A stretch of 22,488 nucleotides of DNA. Source: a virus. The stretch covers positions 1 to 22,488 of the IMG/VR virus record IMGVR_UViG_3300034418_000708. The stretch is one strand, 5' to 3'. Under the pieces are notes generated by a model that saw only the letters and a list, made by a program, of their open reading frames with translations, did not search any database and was not told the origin of the DNA. Shown here in pieces: positions 8,029 through 13,722 of the stretch. The number at the start of each line of letters is the position of its first letter. The first letter of the stretch is position 1. A program made the position numbers and the translations under genes.

Positions 8029-8654
8029 TGGCAAGCGTATTCAATACATCATATAGAACAAAGTCAGATGTAAACACAGAAGACGAAAGACTTTATTACA
8101 ACATTGAGGAGGGTGCTTTTGTACACACCTCAGCAGGCGTATGGACAGTATATAAAGGCGAGTGGGTAAAGTTATATCCACAAGCTGGAGAAGGCACGAT
8201 GATAGGTTGGGTAAGATACGATGATACTGAATATACTTCGTTAAATAAACTCGCTCTAACTGATGGTGTAGAGACACACTTGCCAAACAACGGAGGGCTA
8301 ATTACAAAGTCTCACGATGTTAGCTACTATAACATACAAACAGAGAAAGTATTTGGTGATACAGCTAATGATGTTTATACGCTTACGGTTATTTTCAAAG
8401 CGTCTTCTCCACAGACAGTAAATACTCACTTGGATTTCACGATGACTGGTGTTGTTGGATATGATAGAATAAACAAGTCGTTAAGTTTCTCTAAGGGCAA
8501 TAACGAGGAGCAGAACTTTCACGAAGTGTACCAATACTATGTGAATCAAGATTTCATCACTAATGGTGCTGAGTTAAGAATAATGAGTCACGGAGGTGAC
8601 GCTTCTATTTGGGATATTATTTACTTTATACAAAAGACACAAAGCTATGCGTAG
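8028..8654 (+). CDS. Beta-rich virion protein, putative head decoration/fibre
   Basis: A 208-aa protein. Residues 1-60 contain a small beta module with aromatic residues (SAGVWTVYKGEWVKLYP). From about residue 78 a second domain begins with LTDGVETHLPNNGG, followed by strands and YTLTVIFKASSP, and ends with NGAELRIMSHGGDASIWDI. The second domain has the look of a jelly-roll module I remember from many marine phage structural proteins. It sits between the protease and the scaffold/capsid genes, so a capsid decoration or head-fibre role is likely. It is coupled to both neighbours by short overlaps. Confidence 0.5.
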   Translation: MASVFNTSYRTKSDVNTEDERLYYNIEEGAFVHTSAGVWTVYKGEWVKLYPQAGEGTMIGWVRYDDTEYTSLNKLALTDGVETHLPNNGGLITKSHDVSYYNIQTEKVFGDTANDVYTLTVIFKASSPQTVNTHLDFTMTGVVGYDRINKSLSFSKGNNEEQNFHEVYQYYVNQDFITNGAELRIMSHGGDASIWDIIYFIQKTQSYA

Positions 8655-8793
8655 TAGATATTCTAATAGACGCAATCCAAGCAAGACAAGTCCAAGAGAG
8701 AGCAGAAGAGCTTGTTTGTGTAAGAATGGCTCTCTGTATAGCAGAAGATGTTGCAATGGAAATATGATTAATCAGGGCATTGGTAAAATTTGA
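8647..8793 (+). CDS. 48-aa Cys-rich basic phage protein
   Basis: I prefer ATG 8647 (8-nt overlap with the preceding gene) over the in-frame ATG at 8596, which would lie deep inside that gene. The product is 48 aa. The first 22 residues are Arg-rich and are followed by Cys23-Leu-Cys25, Cys35-Cys36 and the end NQGIG. Four closely spaced cysteines could bind zinc or form disulfides. I remember this CxC...CC...QGIG pattern as a recurring small family beside phage capsid genes. Its role is unknown. Confidence 0.68.
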   Translation: MRSRYSNRRNPSKTSPRESRRACLCKNGSLYSRRCCNGNMINQGIGKI

Positions 8794-8844
8794 AAATACA
8801 ACAGTCTAAGTAAGTAATAGTTAACCTAATATAAATTGAATTTT

Positions 8845-9312
8845 ATGAAAGCAAGTGAAATTGTAGACAGACTAAAATCTGTCTTACTTTCTGCTGACGA
8901 AGTACAGCCAGAGGCTGCTGAAGAGCAAGTTGAATTGGCTGCTGAAGAAGTAGAAGTAAATGATCCTGTTATTCTTGAGGATATGCCAGAAGATGAGGCT
9001 TCTCCTGAAGATGTAGCAGAAGATGTAGCAGAAGAAGAAATTAAGTATGCTACCAAAGAAGAGCTTGACGCTGCTGTTGCAGAAATGAAAGCTATGTACG
9101 AGGCAATCGTAGAGAAAATGGGTTCTGAAGAGATGGAAGTAGAGATTCCTGCTGAAGAACTAGCAAAAGAGGAGTTATCTTCTCAAGAAGATGGAGCGGA
9201 GCCAATCCAGCACTCTCCTGAAGTAGCTGAAGGACAGAAGTTAAACTTCTTTAAGTCAGCTAAATCACGCAATACAATGAGTGTTGTGTACGAAAAAATG
9301 TTTAATAAGTAA
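8845..9312 (+). CDS. Acidic scaffold-like capsid assembly protein
   Basis: I take ATG 8845 as the start (155 aa); the in-frame TTG at 8836 is less likely. The protein opens with a short amphipathic helix (KASEIVDRLKSVLLS). A very acidic, Glu/Ala-rich stretch (about 18-65) follows, then a coiled-coil-like helix (about 70-95), another acidic linker and a basic C-terminal tail (KSAKSRNTMSVVYEKMFNK). Acidic coiled-coil proteins with a basic C-terminus directly upstream of the major capsid gene are typical scaffolding proteins, where the basic tail contacts the capsid subunit. The upstream protease would be expected to degrade it. The call rests on composition and position. Confidence 0.6.
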   Translation: MKASEIVDRLKSVLLSADEVQPEAAEEQVELAAEEVEVNDPVILEDMPEDEASPEDVAEDVAEEEIKYATKEELDAAVAEMKAMYEAIVEKMGSEEMEVEIPAEELAKEELSSQEDGAEPIQHSPEVAEGQKLNFFKSAKSRNTMSVVYEKMFNK

Positions 9313-9327
9313 TTTATCTATTTAAAA

Positions 9328-10272
9328 ATGGCAACTACAACTTCAATTACAACTACTTACGCTGGTGAATTTGCTGGACAGTACATCTCAGCAGCGTTAC
9401 TTTCAGGTAAGACCCTGAATGAAAATGCTATTAGCATTAAACCAAATGTGAAGTACAAAGAAGTAATCAAAAAGATTGCTACTTCTGGACTTATCGCTGA
9501 CGCTACTTGTGACTTTACTGATACAGGATCAGTTACTTTGACTGAGAGAATCCTTACTCCAGAAGAGTTCCAAGTAAATGTTGAGCTTTGTAAAAAAGAC
9601 TTCCGCTCTGATTGGGAAGCTATCCAAATGGGTGTTGGTGCATTTGACCAACTTCCTCCTTCATTCGCAGACTTCCTTATCGCTCATGTAGCTGGTAAAG
9701 TAGCTGAGAAAACTGAGCAAAACATCTGGGGTGGTGTTAATGCTACTGCTGGTGAGTTTGATGGTATTACAGTACTTGCTGCTGCTGATGCTGATGTAAA
9801 CGATGCTGCTAACGGTGCTGAAACTTCATTCACTTCATCTAATATCGCTACTCTTTTAGAGAATGTATTAGCTGCTGTTCCTTCAACTGTTTATGGTCGT
9901 GAGGATCTTACTATCTATGCTCCAACTGTAGCTTACAAAGCTTATATTCGCTCTTTAGGTGGATTTGGTGCTTCTGGATTAGGTGCTGCTGGTGTTGATA
10001 GCAAAGGTGGACTTTGGTACAACAATGGAAATGCTCTTTCTTTTGATGGGGTAAAAATCCAACACGCTCCAGGTATGCCTTCTGACCACATCGTTGCTGG
10101 TGAAGCTTCTAACATCTACTTTGGTACTGGTCTTCTTTCTGACCATAACGAAGTTAAAGTTATTGATATGGCTGACCTAGATGGATCTCAAAATGTAAGA
10201 GTTATTATGAGATTTACTGCTGGAGTTCAGTACGGAATTGGATCTGATCTAGTTCTTCTTACTTTAGCTTAA
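9328..10272 (+). CDS. Major capsid protein (HK97-fold, putative)
   Basis: A 314-aa protein with an Ala/Gly/Thr-rich composition and no membrane segment. The pattern is that of HK97-fold capsid subunits in Bacteroidota phages: a flexible N-terminus, a KYKEVIKKI segment, an E-loop-like region, a spine helix (SFADFLIAHVAGKVAEKTEQNIWGG split around residues 112-137), then FDGI and a C-terminal A-domain with IVAGEASNIYFG. Codon use stands out: T-ending codons (GCT, GGT, ACT, TCT) dominate and Arg is often CGT/CGC, where neighbours favour AGA. This is what one expects of a very highly expressed gene. It follows the scaffold-like gene and is followed by a terminator. Confidence 0.8.
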   Translation: MATTTSITTTYAGEFAGQYISAALLSGKTLNENAISIKPNVKYKEVIKKIATSGLIADATCDFTDTGSVTLTERILTPEEFQVNVELCKKDFRSDWEAIQMGVGAFDQLPPSFADFLIAHVAGKVAEKTEQNIWGGVNATAGEFDGITVLAAADADVNDAANGAETSFTSSNIATLLENVLAAVPSTVYGREDLTIYAPTVAYKAYIRSLGGFGASGLGAAGVDSKGGLWYNNGNALSFDGVKIQHAPGMPSDHIVAGEASNIYFGTGLLSDHNEVKVIDMADLDGSQNVRVIMRFTAGVQYGIGSDLVLLTLA

Positions 10273-10293
10273 TAAACAAATTGTATAACAAAA

Positions 10294-10331
10294 GAGGGTA
10301 GGTGAGCCTTAGAGCCTGCCTACCCTTTTTT
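10294..10331 (+). terminator. Intrinsic terminator after the capsid gene
   Basis: A perfect 7-bp stem GGGTAGG (10296-10302) / CCTACCC (10319-10325) with a 16-nt loop is followed by six T. The A-rich bases before the stem can extend the pairing into the T run. It lies in the 77-nt gap between the capsid gene and the next gene. Confidence 0.85.
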
Positions 10332-10349
10332 AATAATAAAAAATAAATT

Positions 10350-10868
10350 ATGGCTTGTGACATTTCAGCAGGAAGAGCGTTACCTTGTAAGGACTCAGTT
10401 GGTGGTCTTAAGAATGTTTATTTTGCGAACTATGGAGATGTATCTACCACTTTAAGTGCAGACGACTCTATTGCTTCAACAGAATTTACAGGAGATACAT
10501 TCTACCAATACGAACTTAAAGGGACTTCTTCTTTAACACAGAATATCCAATCTTCTAGAGAGAATGGAACAACTGCTTTTGAGCAGGTACTGGAACTTAC
10601 CCTACCAAAATTAAGTGCAGCAGACAACCAAGAGGTTAAATTATTAGCATTTGGTCGCCCTCACATTGTGGTAGAGGACTATAACGGAAACTTCTTCTTA
10701 GTAGGTAGAGAGCATGGAGCTGATGTAACTGGTGGTACTATTGTTACTGGTGCATCTATGGGTGACCTTTCAGGATACACTCTTACATTCACAGGAATGG
10801 AAAAACTCCCTGCCAACTCAATCACTGGTGGAGATTTCACTACTCAAGCTACTATCGTTACTTCATAG
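10350..10868 (+). CDS. Putative major tail (tube) protein
   Basis: A 172-aa protein starting with MACDISAGRALPCKDSVGG and containing SSRENGTTAFEQVLEL (residues about 68-83), an AFGRPHIVVEDYNGNFFLVG strand pair and a GASMGDLSGYTLTFTG hairpin near the C-terminus. I remember this as a conserved structural protein placed directly after the capsid gene in flavobacterial phages. Its length and beta-rich composition fit a tail tube subunit, and no other gene here is a better candidate. It is bracketed by two intrinsic terminators with no room for its own promoter upstream, so it probably depends on read-through from the capsid gene. Confidence 0.55.
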   Translation: MACDISAGRALPCKDSVGGLKNVYFANYGDVSTTLSADDSIASTEFTGDTFYQYELKGTSSLTQNIQSSRENGTTAFEQVLELTLPKLSAADNQEVKLLAFGRPHIVVEDYNGNFFLVGREHGADVTGGTIVTGASMGDLSGYTLTFTGMEKLPANSITGGDFTTQATIVTS

Positions 10869-10892
10869 TAATATATAGTTTGTATTAAGAAG

Positions 10893-10918
10893 AGCAGCCC
10901 CGTAAGGCTGCTTTTTTT
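10893..10918 (+). terminator. Intrinsic terminator after the tail-tube candidate
   Basis: The stem AGCAGCC (10893-10899) / GGCTGCT (10906-10912), loop CCGTAA, is followed by a run of seven T (10912-10918). It is a strong GC-rich hairpin. Confidence 0.88.
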
Positions 10919-10961
10919 ATGCGTAATAAAAACAAAATATATACCTTGCGGTTATCCTTTT

Positions 10962-11324
10962 GTGATACGATTACAACCTACAGATACGGAACAAACATTT
11001 AGTATTATACCATCTTCTTTTGCCTCAGCAAACTTGGATGCAGCCTCTATTACTTTAACAGAGAATGGTACTAATTTATCTGAAAGCAATGTAACATTTA
11101 CTTGGGCAGAATCAACTAATGGCAATTTTATTGAGATTAGCATGACTCCAACAATAACATTGAAAGAAGATCAAATATATACTTTAGAACTTACAACAAC
11201 AACAGATGTATTGTACAGAGATTTGGTGTATATTACAAGCATAACAAATAAAAAACAAGTGTTCGCTTATCCAGATGCTTACGATGAGTATTCAGATGGG
11301 GATGACGAATATATAGTATTGTGA
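10962..11324 (+). CDS. Small beta-rich hypothetical protein with GTG start
   Basis: A 120-aa product. There is no in-frame ATG upstream of the conserved-looking sequence, and GTG 10962 is the best available start (MIRLQPTDTEQTF). The sequence alternates hydrophobic residues with Thr/Ser, giving about eight short strands like an immunoglobulin-type sandwich, and ends in an acidic tail (DEYSDGDDEY). Its position between the tail-tube candidate and the portal suggests a virion or tail-tip accessory. I do not recognise it with certainty. It is followed by the portal gene after one base. Confidence 0.55.
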   Translation: MIRLQPTDTEQTFSIIPSSFASANLDAASITLTENGTNLSESNVTFTWAESTNGNFIEISMTPTITLKEDQIYTLELTTTTDVLYRDLVYITSITNKKQVFAYPDAYDEYSDGDDEYIVL

Positions 11325-11325
11325 T

Positions 11326-13083
11326 ATGGCAAAACCTAGAGTAAGATTAGTTAACACAAACGATCAGCCTAAGAGCTATAAGAATAGCGTCAGATTGGTC
11401 AACCTTAGTGGCTACCAGGCCCCAGAGATCATAGAGGATGATAGAAAAGACTGGGTATTATATAAGACTGGAGATGATGGTCAAGATTACTTTGAGTCTT
11501 TAATAGAGAAGTATCTTGGTAGTCCTACCAACGCCTGTTGTATCAATGGTATAACAGAGATGATCTATGGTAGAGGCTTAGATGCTCTTGACAGTGCTGA
11601 GAAGCCTGAGATGTATGCTAAGATGAAGCTGTTATTCAAGCCATCTTGTATGCGTAAAGTAGTTAATGACTACAAACTCTTGGGACAGGCTGCTGTACAA
11701 GTCATCTACAATAAGAACAAGACTGCTATTACAAAGGTGGTACACTTCCCAATGGAAACATTGAGAGCTGAGAAGGCTAAGAATGGCAAGTGTGAAGCAT
11801 ATTACTACCACCCTAAATGGGCAGAGCTTAAAACATCTGACAAGCCTAAGCGTATTCCTACATTTGGTAATGGAGGCAAGGGAGACTTACTAGAATTATA
11901 CATCTTTAAACCATATAAATCAGGATTCTATTACTATGCTCCTGTTGACTATAATGGCTGTCTTCAATATGCAGAGTTGGAAGAAGAAGTGGCAAACTAC
12001 CATATTAACAATATACAAAATGGCCTTCAGCCTTCGTTATTGGTTAATTTTAATAACGGTATTCCTAATGAAGAGACTCAGGAACTTATAGAGCGTAAGA
12101 TCTATGATAAGTTCTCTGGATCTTCTAATGCAGGTAAGTTCATACTTACCTTCAATGAGTCTGCTGAAGACCAAGCAAGCATTGAGGCCATTCACTTGCC
12201 CGATGCTCACGCACAATATCAATTCCTAGCTGATGAGTCAAGAGAGAAGATTATGCTTGGCCACAGAATTGTGTCTCCTATTCTTCTTGGTATTAAAGAC
12301 AATACTGGTTTTGGTAACAATGCTGAGGAGCTTCGTACAGCTTCTATCATCATGGATAATATGGTTATCAGACCATTCCAACAACAGCTCATTGAGGGCT
12401 TAGATGAGATATTGGCATTTAACAAAATAACTCTTCAATTATACTTCGTTACTCTTCAGCCTATTGAGTTTACAGAGCTTGACAATATCGCCACCAAGAT
12501 TAAGCGTGAAGAAGAGACTGGTGAGAAGCTTTCTAAGCAAGAGCCAGAGGAGCTTTCAGATTTGTCTGATGAAGAGTTTGAGGACCTGTTTGACCAACTA
12601 GAAGACTATGGAGAGGTTATCTCTGACGAGTGGGAATTAGTATCTGCTGAGAAAGTAGATCTAGCAGCGGTATCAGAAGACGATGCGAAGCCTTCTAAGA
12701 GCAGTTCTCAGGATAACAAGGGCTACAAGGTAAGATATGCTTATATGCCTGTTAGAAAGTCTCCTGATAGTCGTGAGTTCTGTGTTAGAATGGAAGCTTT
12801 AACAGATAAAGATATTGTATTCAGATTAGAGGACATTAATCAGATGTCATTTAGAGGAATCAATAATGAACTTGGACACAATAAACGCAACTACTCTTTA
12901 TTTAAGTACAAGGGAGGCAAGAACTGCCATCACTTCTGGGAGAAGAGAGTATATAAAAAGAAAACAAGAGTAAGCGAAGATGAGGCGTTAGCTGAAGGCT
13001 ATGTAGCACCAGTCAATCCAGATGAAGTGCCAATAGCACCAAAGGATATGCCAAATAGAGGAGCTTACCCAACAAGTAAATAA
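11326..13083 (+). CDS. Portal protein with an extra C-terminal domain
   Basis: A 585-aa protein. Residues about 35-390 follow the phage portal pattern. An N-terminal helical wing includes YFESLIEKYLGSPTNACCI, and strands around VVHFPMETLRAEK are followed by ITEMI-type and clip-region segments. A DESREKIMLGHRIVSPILLG helix and a GFGNNAEELRTASIIM helix occupy the crown/stem region. The portal forms the dodecameric DNA gate to which terminase and connector bind. An acidic linker (about 400-445) leads to a further domain, about 467-545, with REFC near residue 485 and NCHHFWEKRVY near 533. That domain resembles a piece often found in minor head (gp7/Mu F-like) proteins of Bacteroidota phages and could bind metal. 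Confidence 0.78.
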   Translation: MAKPRVRLVNTNDQPKSYKNSVRLVNLSGYQAPEIIEDDRKDWVLYKTGDDGQDYFESLIEKYLGSPTNACCINGITEMIYGRGLDALDSAEKPEMYAKMKLLFKPSCMRKVVNDYKLLGQAAVQVIYNKNKTAITKVVHFPMETLRAEKAKNGKCEAYYYHPKWAELKTSDKPKRIPTFGNGGKGDLLELYIFKPYKSGFYYYAPVDYNGCLQYAELEEEVANYHINNIQNGLQPSLLVNFNNGIPNEETQELIERKIYDKFSGSSNAGKFILTFNESAEDQASIEAIHLPDAHAQYQFLADESREKIMLGHRIVSPILLGIKDNTGFGNNAEELRTASIIMDNMVIRPFQQQLIEGLDEILAFNKITLQLYFVTLQPIEFTELDNIATKIKREEETGEKLSKQEPEELSDLSDEEFEDLFDQLEDYGEVISDEWELVSAEKVDLAAVSEDDAKPSKSSSQDNKGYKVRYAYMPVRKSPDSREFCVRMEALTDKDIVFRLEDINQMSFRGINNELGHNKRNYSLFKYKGGKNCHHFWEKRVYKKKTRVSEDEALAEGYVAPVNPDEVPIAPKDMPNRGAYPTSK

Positions 13084-13085
13084 TT

Positions 13086-13604
13086 ATGGCACAGAAGGCA
13101 TTATTTGTTACAATAGCAGACATAAAGAAGAAGTCTATCATTAGTGGTAATGTAGACCCTGATAAGATTGTGCAATTTGTTGAGGTAGCTCAAGACACGC
13201 ACATTCAAAACTATCTAGGAGGCAAACTGTATAAGAAGCTACAAGAGTTGATTATTAACGATGAAATTGATTTAGTGGCTAATGCAGACTATAAGACGCT
13301 TCTAAACACCTATATCAAGCCAATGCTTATTTGGTTTACTCAAAGCGATTATATGCCATTTGCTGCTTTTCAGATAAGCAATGGAGGCATCTATAAGCAT
13401 AGAAGCGAAAATAGTGATTCAATAACTATGGAAGAGCTTAATATGCTTGTTGCAAGTGCTTTGGAGACTGCTGAGTTCTACACTAGACGCTTTATGGACT
13501 ATATGGATCATAACAGCAATTTATATCCTGAATATACAAGCACAGCTAACGAAGATATGAATCCTGATAGGGATGTAAACTTTGGCGGTATTTATCTTGG
13601 ATAA
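13086..13604 (+). CDS. Head-tail connector / adaptor protein (DUF6712-like)
   Basis: A 172-aa, mostly helical protein next to the portal. The pattern LFVTIADIKKK...GNVDPDKIVQFVEVAQDTHIQNYLG, then a long helix with YIKPMLIWFT, YMPFAAFQISNGGIYKH and a final DYMDHNSNLYPEY, is one I know from the DUF6712 family of Bacteroidota phages. Helical proteins of this size beside the portal are usually gp6-like head-tail adaptors. The start ATG lies two bases after the portal stop. The function is inferred from fold type and position. Confidence 0.65.
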   Translation: MAQKALFVTIADIKKKSIISGNVDPDKIVQFVEVAQDTHIQNYLGGKLYKKLQELIINDEIDLVANADYKTLLNTYIKPMLIWFTQSDYMPFAAFQISNGGIYKHRSENSDSITMEELNMLVASALETAEFYTRRFMDYMDHNSNLYPEYTSTANEDMNPDRDVNFGGIYLG

Positions 13605-13722
13605 AAGAGGAAAGTATAAACCAAAAGAGGAAAATGTACGCAAGCTATTTGCGTTCCTTAAAAAGATAGGCGAATTGGAAGATTCGTCTATTGTTGTATC
13701 CAATAGCAAAAAGAATAAGTAA
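13597..13722 (+). CDS. 41-aa hypothetical protein with TTG start
   Basis: A TTG at 13597 (8-nt overlap with the connector gene) opens a 41-codon frame ending in TAA 13720-13722, which overlaps the next ATG by one base (TAATG). The product is Lys-rich: KRGKYKPKEENVRKLFAFLK with a charged end (SKKNK). Fitting the gap with overlaps at both ends, as the other small genes here do, argues for a real gene. The lack of an ATG is a weakness, and another TTG at 13582 is possible. Function unknown. Confidence 0.5.
   Translation: MDKRGKYKPKEENVRKLFAFLKKIGELEDSSIVVSNSKKNK

Noticed and set aside
8041-8290. Two overlapping minus-strand ORFs of 81 and 64 aa
   Set aside because: Both are antisense shadows of the beta-rich virion protein gene.
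10919-11002. 27-codon ATG ORF right after the second terminator
   Set aside because: Overlaps the better-supported GTG-started gene out of frame, and its sequence has no coding character.
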